Assembly (NCBI RefSeq): GCF_016808335.1
Contig: NC_053147.1
Coordinates: forward strand, 18,648,913-18,712,912
Source of the DNA: Panicum virgatum
Taxonomy: Eukaryota; Streptophyta; Magnoliopsida; Poales; Poaceae
Direction of reading: 5' to 3'
Length of the DNA stretch: 64,000 nucleotides
Shown here: positions 48,003-58,836 of the stretch, piece after piece
How the letters are laid out: each line of letters opens with the position of its first letter
Position numbering within the stretch: position 1 is the first letter of the stretch
The notes under the pieces: generated by a model
Seen by the model: only the letters and a program-made list of their open reading frames with translations
Databases searched by the model: none
Told to the model about the DNA's origin: nothing
Translations under genes and position numbers: made by a program

Positions 48003-48218
48003 AAAAAATGTGAAATTAATTGAGAAATTGGATCTCTTCGCTGCATCCCGTGGAGGCGGGGTAGTCTAACCCATTATGCATATTCGTGGGGTTGTTATAT
48101 GCAGAATTCTCCTCCGAAGTGTGAGATACTAGGTGCCATTATCTCTTATTACTCCATAAGCGCTATTTTTAGACCAAAAACCAGGATCTTGATCCTGCTT
48201 GTGTTGAAATCATGATAA
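47046..48218. other. Intergenic stretch
   Basis: Arg-rich ORF shadows lie on both strands from 47134 to 47502. A GTTTTTGTTTT-type low-complexity run sits at about 47958-48001. No gene recognised. Confidence 0.4.
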
Positions 48219-48316
48219 CGTCTTAGTAGCATGTTCTACACACCACCACCAACAGAGACCTGGGACCTCACTCTAAGAGAGATAGAAAAAGGGAAAAAGA
48301 ACATGCTACTAAGACG
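48219..48316. repeat. Perfect 19-bp inverted repeat
   Basis: CGTCTTAGTAGCATGTTCT (48219-48237) and AGAACATGCTACTAAGACG (48298-48316) are exact reverse complements, separated by 60 bases. No coding region is involved. Confidence 0.85.
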
Positions 48317-48439
48317 CCATCAGAAGACTTCGCCCGCGTCAATAGCCATCAGATCACTGGGAGCCCCTCCTTCAGTTGCGCTACCAAGTTTCCCTGCTGT
48401 CTTGATCTCCCCTCAACTTCATCTTGCACCAGTGCTGTA

Positions 48440-48911
48440 AAAAGCCAACCAATCTGTGCTCAGGTGTTCAGGAATGCTTTTCCCCGCAAGAGAGTTTGCT
48501 GCATTTCCAAGTTTTTAACCTCCTCTCCACTTCTACCACTGAATCACTCAGTTCCGCTTTTGATAACCTGTCAATACTCACAGGAATACATAGGTACTTC
48601 ATCAGGAACACACCCATCTTGCAGTTGAAAGCCTGGGCCACTTTTGCCGAGGTTTGAGAACCACCTCCTACCACAAAGACCTCACTCTTGTTGCAGTTGA
48701 TTCTCAGCTCGGACATCTCTTCAAAGCAGAAAAGGATGAACTTCAGATTGGCTAAGACCCTCTCTGAGTTTTCCACTAGTGCCATCTGTGTATTGGAGAT
48801 ATGCGAGCCCCCCCCCCCCCCCCCCACCCCCAGTGATGGAGCCATTCCCCTGGCTCGGCTCATAATCTCCGAAAGTGCATCTCCTACTAAATCTTGATCT
48901 TTGCGTCCCAT
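48440..48911 (-). pseudogene. L1-type LINE reverse transcriptase fragment
   Basis: The minus-strand reading SERVLANLKFILFCFEEMSE, then INCNKSEVFVVGGGSQ and FNCKMGVFLMKYLCIPVS, followed by VVEVERRLKTWK, is the segment after the catalytic YADD box of plant L1 reverse transcriptases. The YADD box itself is gone, replaced upstream by a run of C/G (48811-48826) of unrelated origin. A dead fragment. Confidence 0.75.
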
Positions 48912-49301
48912 TTTCCTTTACTTACAACCGTACGATCATACCATGGTCACAATGTGCTATTATTGTCTACACACAGCAGCGAATGCTTTAGTGCCATGAT
49001 AAAAAATAACTATGGTCCGGAGTGACCAACAAATTACTCCGGGAATGGTGGGCGCTAGATTTGGGGAGACAGAAAAGGAAAACAGGGCCATGGAGTATTC
49101 TCGGGCCAAGCTGAAATGGAGATTATGAAGAGATTTAGAATTTGATTTATCTCTAGAAATGAGTTATATTCAAAATTGATTTGACTATTAATCGAAAATG
49201 TAACATTTAGTTTATCTCTAGAAATTCAGTTCTATTCAAAATTGATTTAAAAGCAACAGAATATTCATCTAAAATTTAACAAAGATGCTAACACTAAGCG
49301 C

Positions 49302-49425
49302 AAAATTTTAGTGGGAGTAGAAGCCATGTTTCGGTCTATCTGGCTATGTCGCAACGATATTATTTTTAACAAGAAACCTATAACATTTTTGTGCTGGCAA
49401 TATTCTGTGGAACTTCTGAAAGATA
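49302..49425 (+). pseudogene. LINE 3' ORF fragment
   Basis: Reads KILVGVEAMFRSIWLCRNDI then IFNKKPITFLCWQY. The IWLCRNDIIFNKK motif is typical of the C-terminal end of plant LINE ORF2 after the zf-RVT domain. It lies on the opposite strand to the fragment at 48440-48911, so they are not one element in order. Confidence 0.55.
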
Positions 49426-50001
49426 TTGCAAAATAAGGTGGAAAGGGATAATATCCAAAGAGCTTGCTGCGCTATGGAAGTGGTGGCGATGGAGAATGGC
49501 TGGTGATTTCTCTTTAGATTATGTAAATGATATAGTTATCATACATTCTAGAGCAATTTACTTTTATAGTTTTCCAAATATATCATTTGCATGATGATGT
49601 AATAATTGACAATAGTCATATGCATTGGATGATGTAAAAGGTTAGATCTTTATCCATTTTCTTAAAAAATTCATCAAAAATATTATTATGTCCAAAGATA
49701 TACAACTGTAATGATTGGGCCTGGGATCCTAGCATAATTGTTCACTACTTGATAGACACTGTTAAGCATACCACCTGAGGCCACTCATGTTAAATATCAA
49801 ATCAGTGGTGATTATTACCTTCGGTTTAAAACATTTACCTCATGCTAAATGTTTCTTTCCTCGGTTCTGAAGTTGGTTCACTACAACATTCTTTAGTACA
49901 TATGCATTTATTATTTAATACACATGCATTTATTCTATGAATACGCAATCTGTAAACCGGCAGTTGTGAAAAAAGTTGACGATCGTTTGCGCTCCTCCCA
50001 G
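49426..50001. other. AT-rich intergenic stretch
   Basis: No gene recognised. The first part may be LINE 3' UTR. Confidence 0.35.
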
Positions 50002-50266
50002 GCGGTCTGTTTGAGCTTACTGACAGCTTCTCAGTGTTAAAAAGCAGAAGCTCAAATTAACAATGAACTTGTGTACAATTTCTGAAAAGCTGGAAGTCTA
50101 GAAAAGCTGAGTTTATATGGAAAGCTAGAAAGCTCATTTTTAAAAGCTTTTTATAGCTTTTTGAGCTCATATTGCTAAACACATCTTCTAAAAGATGGTT
50201 TGGATTTTCATAATAAAAACCAGCAACATCTTTTCAAAAAGGCTCAAAAACTGCAGCTCAAACAAT
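50002..50266. mobile_element. hAT-like MITE, AGCTTTTTGAGC type
   Basis: GCGGTCTGTTTGAGCTTACT at left and AACTGCAGCTCAAACAATGTG at right are imperfect inverted ends. AAAGCTTTTTATAGCTTTTTGAGC fills the centre. This is a common grass non-coding element. Confidence 0.45.
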
Positions 50267-50834
50267 GTGTACGCCGACGGTACATCTTGGGCTTGTCCTG
50301 CTCGTGTATCGTCTCTCTCTGCAGATATCTGAAGAATGAAGTCTGAAAGGATTTTTACGGATGAGCACAATCTCACGGTCAAGCACGTGTGTTCGTCTGA
50401 ACCGGGAAAAAGACACAGTTCCTGAGAATATTGCGCGAAAAAGCCAAAAGGTGGGCACCGTCGTCACTGGCCGCCGGCCGGCCGAGAAATCAAAGAGAAG
50501 CGACGGCAGGTATCGAGCTTCGAGCAGAATGGCGACGAACATCCGAGCCGTGCAACTGGCAGGGCAGGGGAGCCCTGACGCCGACGTCGCGGCGTTCTCA
50601 AGCGCTGATGAGGCGGAAGGTTACAGCCTTACAGGCATCAACTTTTACATTATTCTTCAGCTGGCCCATGTACACACACGCCCGATCCTTTCACCGTTTT
50701 GGAAGGATCATTCTCTCTGTTTTATCTCAACCTCAACTGGGAAAACGTACAAGCAGTAGTAGAGAAACCAAGAAATCGAGGAGAGACTCGTCTGCAAAGC
50801 AAACTTGCCTCGCCGGCCGGGCAAACAGCCGGGG
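50267..50834. other. 3' flank of the peptide gene
   Basis: Two overlapping plus-strand ORFs (50361-50759 and 50431-50838) have no recognised domain. The stretch probably includes the 3' UTR of the minus-strand peptide gene. Confidence 0.35.
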
Positions 50835-51140
50835 CTAGTGCCCGACGCCAGGGCTCGGCACGGAGCGCATCAACCGCGCCGCCCTGCCGCCCGCCGAGAA
50901 CCCACTCCGCACCGCCGCCGGCGCCTCCAGGGCCACTCTGCCGGTGCTGGGTGACGGTGGCGTTCTGAGCACCAGGTCGCCCTCCAAGTACATCGCCTTG
51001 CCGCCTTCCTCGCCGGCCGCCAGCAGCTTCCGGCCTTCGCACGGCGAGAGCCGAGACAGGAGCAGGCACAGGGCAAGACACGCCGACACGAGCCGGAGCC
51101 ACGAGGAAGCGTTGCCACCACTGCCGCCGCGTGAACCCAT
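50835..51140 (-). CDS. Secreted signalling-peptide precursor (CEP group II / PIP-like)
   Basis: A single exon of 101 codons. Residues about 12-34 (SSWLRLVSACLALCLLLSRL) form a signal peptide ending near SPCEG|RKLLA. A variable, Gly/Ala/Pro-rich middle follows, and the protein ends RLMRSVPSPGVGH. An extreme C-terminal PSPGVGH after a basic segment, in a small secreted precursor, is the layout of C-terminally encoded peptides (CEP, notably the divergent CEP13-15 group) and of PIP/PIPL peptides (SGPSxxGxGH). Here Gly of SGPS is replaced by Val, favouring the CEP13-15-like side. Such peptides are cleaved, proline-hydroxylated and sensed by LRR receptor kinases. A TATAAA box at 51339-51344 gives a leader of about 170 bases. 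The precise family needs alignment. Confidence 0.75.
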   Translation of the reverse strand: MGSRGGSGGNASSWLRLVSACLALCLLLSRLSPCEGRKLLAAGEEGGKAMYLEGDLVLRTPPSPSTGRVALEAPAAVRSGFSAGGRAARLMRSVPSPGVGH

Positions 51141-51338
51141 TGGAAGCTGTGGAGTGGACCGTGGGGAGTGGGGGTGGGGGTTTCGACTTGCTCTGTTCCG
51201 GTTTGAGGAGGATGCCTGGCCTTTGCTCGGCTTGGCGGCTTGCCTAGTCGGCTACCTGATTGTGATTTGTTGTTCAGAGTTTCAGACAGACTCTGATGGG
51301 TTGCTCGCTCGTGCTGATGGGGCCGAGGACGAGCTCCG

Positions 51339-51344
51339 TTTATA
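51339..51344 (-). promoter_or_regulatory. TATA box of the peptide gene
   Basis: GGCTATAAACGG on the minus strand, 199 bases upstream of the ATG. Transcription would start near 51310. Confidence 0.6.
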
Positions 51345-53480
51345 GCCTCCCGGCGCAGATGATTCCTCGTTACCGGTGGAGAGCAGTCTTGACGACCAAC
51401 TGCCGGCCTCAAAAGTATCCCGATTTTTTTTTCCGACGGCAGTCAGGTTCTGTACTTCTGTTCATGTAGAAGTATGTCAGTTTTTCTGTCTAAAAAAATT
51501 TCTCAGTTTTTCTTCAGAGGAAGTAGCAAAGCAGCAGAATTCTGGACTAAGTAAAAAACAGCAGAACTCTGTAGTCTGTAGACATGGTATACAGTATAAA
51601 ATTTTGCTCCATGAGTAGCTGCCGAAATGGGATTTCCGTTGTTTTTACAGACGGCAGCTGATTCAGGTGATTGCGACACCGCTGACGCTGAGTACTACCA
51701 CTAATCTGAACTTGTCAACCAGCTGACTGACGAGTTCTTTTATTCGAGATAGAACATGGGCAGTTAGTCAGGACGTAGAACTGATTAGTTTTTCACATCA
51801 AACATGCAGCATCTTCACTGAGACCTGCAAGAATCTCAGTTAACTATGCGACAACGCCCCCCAAAAAAAGAAGAAATGAAACGAAACTCAATAGGCTTTA
51901 GGGTTGTACTACTGAAACTGAATATATGTAAACACCCCTGTGGGGTTGCTACTGCATCAGCATCAGCGATGGAGCTCTTGACCTATGAGGAGGATCACAT
52001 GTAACCTAAGCATAGCAGCTGCTGCTAGGCATCGGAATGTCGGCATGTGTCAGCCACTGGTTTCCATGGAAAACTTGAATGGAATCGCCGGCGAAATGAA
52101 CGGCGGCGAGCGAAAGGGAGGCCAAATCTGACTCGAGAACGCATTGCAGGCGTGCGGCCAGGATTAAACTTCTGGTGAACGCCATGTTTCTCTGTCCCGC
52201 GGACCATCTATTTCCTGTTTGTTTTCCACGCCATGCAGCCAATGCAAATTGGCTTTCTCAATTCTCATGGAAAATGGCAGATTCGTCGCCTCGGCGTCGG
52301 ACCACTGACGATTACTATTCTTTGGAAACTAGGCTTACGGTTTGGTTTTTTATGAGAGGAACCTTGGGGATGTTTTTTAGGTTATCATGGCCGACCCTGT
52401 TAGATTTGCAAAAGGGAGCAAAGAAGCATGGCAAAAACAATGGGTCACAGAGTTCAGAAAGCTCCTTTTTGCATTGTTCAATAGTAGGTTCTCAAAGAAT
52501 ATGCCAAGAGATGAACACTCATTACGGCATGGCCCAAGACCCCTCCTGCTTTTCAATGATAAGGTTAAGTATTTTGTGAACTCGGCGCTAGGTGTCCCTC
52601 TTCTCTGTCAGCCGTTAGCAGTGATGTGGATGACCTGTGTAAATGTAAATATACATCTGACATATTTGACTGTAAATTCATAGTTCATCAACACGGAAAT
52701 GTAAACACCTAACAGCTTCAACCGTCAACTCATGATTAATCCAAAGTCAAACCCGGGTGGGCCTCAGATGTCACATCACTTCATGGAACCATCGCTCGAG
52801 ATCCTCTCTGCTATTTTCATCAGGAAAGCAAAAAAAAAAAAACTTGGAGAATACGAGCCGTAGCATCGTCGACTCTTTTTTGGGCGGCTAGGGTTGGAGC
52901 ACGAGATACCATTCGATTCGCGACGAACAGCTCCCCTGAGTCCTGACTCCTGAGCCGTCGGAGCTCGACGACCTCGGACGACATGCGCCGTGTCCCTGTC
53001 ATGCCTGCCTCGCTCCAGCGCGCTGTGTTGTCCGGCGGCTGTCCCAGCTCCGTTCACTGCACGCGTCGGCGTCGCGCTGTTGCCTGCCGTGCTCGCTGCT
53101 GCTACGCAGCTCGCCTTCCCGATGCCGACGAAAAACTCGTGGCGGAACACGCGTTGCGCAGGCTCTACGTTCGCGTCGCGTCAGGGTTCGGCTCGACCCT
53201 CGGTCACTGGACGGCTGAGGTTCGTGCCAGACATGGCGGGATGGCAACGGACCCGGTAAGATGTGATTAGAGTACAGTAAGGGAATATATCTGGTATAAA
53301 CCACAACTTCGTGAAAATTCATGTAAACCATGATAAAAAAATCGTCTAAATTCACACAAAAAATCACACATTTAGATGATACGATGATATACAATCTTGT
53401 AAAATATCTTGTCCAAACTCGACTTCGTTTGTGAGATATAAAAATAACAAATTTCAAGACAGAAAGCTGTCCAGATGGTA
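51345..53480. other. Intergenic stretch, no gene recognised
   Basis: A plus-strand ORF of 98 codons at 52387-52683 (MADPVRFAKGSKEAWQKQWV) has protein-like composition but no family I know. ORFs at 52776-53487 overlap on both strands in GC-rich sequence. Confidence 0.35.
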
Positions 53481-53489
53481 CACTCATCC

Positions 53490-54100
53490 GTGAATACCTG
53501 AAATTACCTGTATCCGCGAAGGCTAGAGGGTAAAATGTTATACCCGTACCTAGTGGTTTCGGGTACTCGTTGGGTATATTAATGATACTATAAATAATCT
53601 TTCATTTGATCGTATAGATCAATATATTTTGAATTTATCCCCCATACAAGGGAACACAAGGCATTAGTTAATTAGAGAACTAAACGGCTCATTTTGCATC
53701 ATTTTATTGTTATCTTCAACATCTATTTTATAGTTGTATGTAAGTAAATGTGTTCTCTTTTTAAGTACATCTAAAAACACAACAGTGATCATACTCTTCA
53801 CTACAAAGAATAAGCAAAATATCAATGTTATTTTCACATCTATTAGTTCATACAATCTCATTATTTGTTGATGTAGTTCATACAATCAGAAGAAAATGAG
53901 ACATAAAAGTTGTGAATGATATAAATTTACTAGATTATTTATTGTATTTCGTGTACATGTTGGGTATCCGTGGATAAAATTTTTTATTCGTACTCTACCT
54001 GCAGGTAAAATTCTATATATGTATCCATACCTACGGGTAAAATTTCATACCCACATCCTCACCCATCGGGTTGGTGCAAGTAAAATTGTCATCCCTAAAC
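53490..54100. repeat. Decayed inverted-repeat element with GGGTAAAAT motifs
   Basis: GGGTAAAATGTTATACCCGTACC at left is mirrored on the right by TACCTACGGGTAAAATTTCATA and CCTGCAGGTAAAATTC, around an AT-rich core. It resembles old hAT-type non-autonomous repeats of grasses, without clear ends. Confidence 0.35.
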
Positions 54101-54703
54101 ATGGCAGCAGCATGGGGAGTCCTAGCTCCGCTATTCCAGAGCAATTATAAATTGTTAGGGATATATAATCACCAACTGCCATCCATGTACGGAGAGGGTG
54201 AGACTTTGGTTGAGTTAGAATTTTTTAGTTAGAATTTCACCAGCTATAGAGGATGGTGCTAACTACTCCAAGAGGCTCTTTATATCTTTTCTTATTGTTA
54301 GAAATAGATTTTGATGTAAAAATACTCTCTGACAGCTTCTCTAAGTGGTTATCAAATTTAGTCATCCTCCATTCCGCATCGCTAGACAAACATAAATAAC
54401 CGAAATGGCTTTCTAGAGTGTACACAAGATATGGAAAAATTATTAAAGAGTGAAAACATATAGAAAATAATTTTTATGCAAAAAGTTCCCCAAAAAGATA
54501 CTCTTGGGGAAGGACGGCGGTCTGTACATAAAGGGTGAAGCCCATAATACCCATGTACCAAGTTTTTATTTTTTTCCTTTTCTTTTCGTTTGTTGTCTTC
54601 TTCATTTTCCTTTTATTTTCAATCGTAACTTTTCTTTTCTCTTTTTTGTTTTTGTTTATTTATTTTCAGTAAACTTTTTTTTTCTTTCTTCCTTTTTAAT
54701 TTA

Positions 54704-55806
54704 GAGTAAAATGCACTGTGGGTACATGAACTTGTAGTGCTGTGTCAAATAGATCCATAAACTTAGAAACCGGACATCTAGCCCCTCGAACTTGCGAACC
54801 CGTTCACCCCAGGTCCAGTCCGGTTTTGCATGGCACTGTGCGCCCGCGATTTGCTACAGTAAACCCGGATTTGCTACAGTTGCCGCGGTTTTGTTTTTTC
54901 TTTTCTAATTTATTTCGGCTGAATCTTTGAAAAATCATAACTCTTCTATACAACATTGGATGAAGATGATTTTTATATGAAAATTGTAGCCCTCGACGAG
55001 ATCTACAACTTTCTAGTTTTGAGTTTTTTTATTTGATGAAGTTAAGTTGCCCAAAAAAATTATACAAAAGTACAACACCATAATAATCACGTACTTCTGC
55101 TTGTCGCACTAGAAAATTAATATATTTTTCTATTTGTTGTCAAATGAAGACACTTTGTATACCAAAATTCTAACACGTTTAACGATCTAGATTCTTGTAG
55201 TTTTGAGTTTTTACATTTAAAGTTGTTAAGATGTTGATAAAATAGTATAAAGCAGCATACTGTTTTATCGACATTTTAACAACTTCAAATATAAAAACTT
55301 AAAACTCTAAGAATCTAGATCTTTTAGAGTACTAAAATTTTAGTATATAAGTGTCTTCATTTGACAACAAACAGAAAAATATATTAATTTTCTTGTGCGA
55401 CAAACAGAAGTACGTGATTATTATGGTGCTGTACTTTTGTATAATTTTTTTGGGCAACTTAACTTCATCAAATGAAAAAGACTCAAAACTAGAAAGTTGT
55501 AGATCTCGTCGAGGGCTACAATTTTCATATAAAAATCATCTTCATCCGGTGTTGTATCGAAGAGTTATGATTTTTCAAAGATTCAGCCGAAATAAATTAG
55601 AAAAAAACAAAACCGCGGTAACTGTAGCAAATCCGGGTTTACTGTATCAAATCGCGGGCGCATAGTGCCATGCAAGCCATGTAAAACCAGACTGGACCTG
55701 GGGTGAACGGGTTCGCAAGTTCGAGGGGCTAGATGTCCGGTTTCTAAGTTTATGGACCTATTTGACACAGCACTACAAGTTCATGTACCCACAGTGTATT
55801 TTACTC
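54704..55806. mobile_element. 1.1-kb foldback element with 9-bp target duplication (MULE-like)
   Basis: The two halves are near-perfect reverse complements from the ends (GAGTAAAATGCACTGTGGGT and, reversed, GAGTAAAATACACTGTGGGT) to a centre near 55250, so each arm is about 540 bp. TTTAATTTA lies at 54695-54703 and 55807-55815, a 9-bp target duplication as made by Mutator-like transposases. The matching 61-62-codon reading frames at the two ends are mirror copies, not genes. Confidence 0.88.
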
Positions 55807-55815
55807 TTTAATTTA

Positions 55816-56868
55816 TTTATGTCTTTTTCTCTCTTTTTATCTACGTTTTTCTTTTATATTTTTAATACCAATGTTATTTTTTTGGTTAATTCTTTTCTTT
55901 CTCATTTAAGTTTTTTCTTTTGCATACTAATTTATTTGTCATCTTTACTATTTGTTCACATATAATTTTTTATGATGCGTGTGCTTTTGCTTGTATATAA
56001 AATTATTTGTTCGGCATGTGGTACTATTTGTTTATGATTGTGGATTAATTTTTCTTATTGTCAAAAAAAATTGTTCTCGTTGCCTAACAAATATTTTGAC
56101 TGCAAAATTAAACTTTTTGCAGTGTTATATTTTTCATGTAAAATAGTTTATGCACGTGTTAGGCTATTTCTTTGACTCTACGGACTATCTTTTTGCGTAG
56201 TTGAAATATTTGTATGTGCTGTTTAATCTTTTGTTACATAGAAAACAATCATTTATCCCTATTGTTCAGTATCTATATGCAACAGTAAAAATTTTGATCG
56301 TCACAAATATTAAGAAAATAATATCATCTAAATACAGTTGAATGTGGTCTCATTTTGAAAATCTATAATGATGCAATTAAAATTTAATTTGGATTCGTGG
56401 TTTAAAATTTATGGCTTTTCATATTTTTTAGTTTGCATGCACATGGATGATGTGAGCAGTGTTATCAATTCTTCTTTTTTTTAGCGGAAGTGTTATCTAT
56501 TCTTGCTTGCATGTGTAGGATTCATCTTAGTTTTTTTACGCAGAAAATAGTGTGTGGGCTGATGTATACTTTTTATTATCTAGTATAGTAATTAATCTTT
56601 ATTGGAAGCAGCATGCGCCTTTAGTGTGCCCCCGCCATTCTAGCGAGAAGAGCCCTGGGATAGGGACGGTCTGTCCCCCATCTGACGAACCCTCCTCGCG
56701 ACGAAGGAGAGACAGAACCCTCCTCGATCCTGCCGGTAGAGACCTCGATTGCGATCGGGTCACGATCGCCCCGCCTGCGGCCTGGTAAAAATGCAGGTTT
56801 CCGATCACGATTTTGTAATTCGACCGTATTTTGATCGCCGCCGTTTGTGGTTGCTTTTGTGGGTGTAG
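55816..56868. other. AT-rich intergenic stretch and ALIS leader
   Basis: Very AT-rich to about 56600, then GC-rich sequence with the probable promoter and 5' UTR of the ALIS gene. No gene recognised. Confidence 0.45.
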
Positions 56869-58836
56869 ATGAGTGTGTCAGGATCGGAGACCGATTCCGT
56901 GGCCTCACGGCGGTCCAAGAAGCCCAAGTGTACGCGCTGCTGTCCTCCCCTTTTGTTCTGATGAATGTGTCTTTTTTCTTCTTGGTATAGATATCAAATT
57001 GTTTGTTCCTTTTCTCTAAAAAAATTGTTTGTTCCTTTTCAATTTGCCAAATGCTGAGGAATGAAGAGATGGTGTTATTGAAAATCTTAGTAATTAGCAT
57101 TTAATTCTAGTTTTAACCTCTCGAATATCAAATGCCTAATCTCTTGGGGGATTTGATGCCTGCTTCTGCCATTGAAGTCTCTTGGGTGGTGCAGATTCCA
57201 AGTTTACACAGCAGGAGCTTCCGGCATGCAAGCCACTCTTGACTCCCGGAATTGTAAGCACTACACCGTCCTCTGTACCTACAAAGTTCTTGTTCTAACC
57301 ATGAAAACTGGTCTCCGAACCTGAACATGTTTGCATTGCCTAGGTCATTGGCGCTTTCTCGCTCATTGGCATCGTCTTCGTCCCGATCGGTCTCGCTTCG
57401 CTGTCTGCATCACAGGACGTATGCAGCTTCCACGCTCACTCTGAAACCTCCATTGCAACACTACGATGATGCACTCGGCTGTCTCTTAACCTGATTCGCA
57501 CACAGATTGTTGAGTTGATAGATCGATACGATGCCGAGTGCGTATCTGCAAACGACAAGGTCGGGTTCATCCAGGATACCAAGACCGACAAAGCGTGCAC
57601 AAGGAAGATCACTGTGAGTATGCCATTGTCTGCCTGAACCTGTGTAACTTGCAAATAAACTTCAATCACTTCGTAAGTAATGGTGGTGATGTGTCATCTT
57701 TCAGGTGCCAAAACCAATGAAAGGGCCGATACACATATACTACCAGCTTGAAAACTTCTATCAGAATCATCGCCGGTGATCCCTAGAACTTAATGTTTTA
57801 TACACTTTACAAACTCTGTTAACTGAATATTTACGTCAGGTACAAACCTAACAGGCCATTGTCGGACTGAATGCCATGTAATGCTATCCCCAGGTATGTC
57901 AAGAGCCGAAACGACAAACAATTGCGGCTGAAAGAAGCAGCGAGTATGATAACAAACTGTGAGCCTGAAGCCACTAGCCAAGACGGCGCTCCGATTGTGC
58001 CCTGCGGCCTCATTGCTTGGAGCTTGTTCAACGACACCTACTCATTTTCTCTCAACAAGAAGGCCGTCGAAGTGAACAAGAAGAACATAGCCTGGGACAG
58101 CGACAAGAACACAAAGTTTGGCAGCGACGTTTTCCCCAGCAATTTCCAGAAAGGCGGCCTGATCGGTGGTGCTAAGCTCAATGAGAAACTACCGGTAAGT
58201 GCAGTGCAGGTGCAGCAGCAGCTTCTTCGATCTGTTCTGAATGTTCTGAGCAGTCATCTTGGGATGTTACTTCTTCCATCCTGAATCTCACTTCCGCTCT
58301 TCTTCTTCTTCAGTTGAGTCAGCAGGAGGACCTCATTGTCTGGATGAGAACCGCCGCCCTCCCAACATTCAGGAAGCTCTACGGGCGAATCGAGACGGAC
58401 ATCATGGCGAGCGACGAGATCACGGTGGTGATCCAGAACAACTACAACACGTACAGCTTCGGGGGCACCAAGGCGCTGGTCCTGTCCACCACATCCTGGA
58501 TCGGCGGCAGGAACAACTTCATCGGCGTGGCGTACGTGGCCATCGGCGGCATCTGCCTCCTGCTCGCCATGGGCTTCGTCGTGCTCTACGTGCTTAAGCC
58601 GAGGTACGCCGTCGCGTCGTTGGACTCGTCACGCTGCTCACGTGATGTGCTGTGCATCCTTTTTTTTTGGTTTATTACTACTTGTCTTCAATGTTAGAAA
58701 GAAATTGGTCTGAACCAAAGTTAGAAGAAATGTTGAAGCGACTGTGTGCTGATACTTGGTGACGCTCCGTTTCAGGACCCTTGGAGACCCCTCGTACTTG
58801 TCATGGAACAAAGAAAACCCATACAACTCAAACTGA
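56869..58836 (+). CDS. ALIS: ALA-interacting subunit (LEM3/CDC50 family), P4-ATPase beta subunit
   Basis: Exons 56869-56929, 57195-57253, 57344-57418, 57506-57613, 57705-57775, 57894-58194, 58314-58603, 58776-58836 give 341 residues. The cytosolic start is basic (RRSKKPKYSKFTQQELPACK), TM1 is about 41-60 (VIGAFSLIGIVFVPIGLASL) and TM2 about 290-318 (FIGVAYVAIGGICLLLAMGF). The large lumenal loop has IHIYYQLENFYQNHRRYVKS, the Cys pair around CEPEATSQDGAPIVPC, the LIAWSLFNDTYSF motif with an NDT glycosylation site, and NNYNTYSFGGTKALVLSTTS. The end is NPYNSN. CDC50/ALIS proteins chaperone P4-ATPase lipid flippases out of the ER and are needed for their activity. Length is normal (about 340-350), and all features are intact. 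Confidence 0.94.

Noticed and set aside
54742..55768. Two nearly identical small ORFs starting MSNRSINLETGHLAPRTCEP
   Set aside because: They are the mirror-image ends of the 1.1-kb foldback element, not a duplicated gene.
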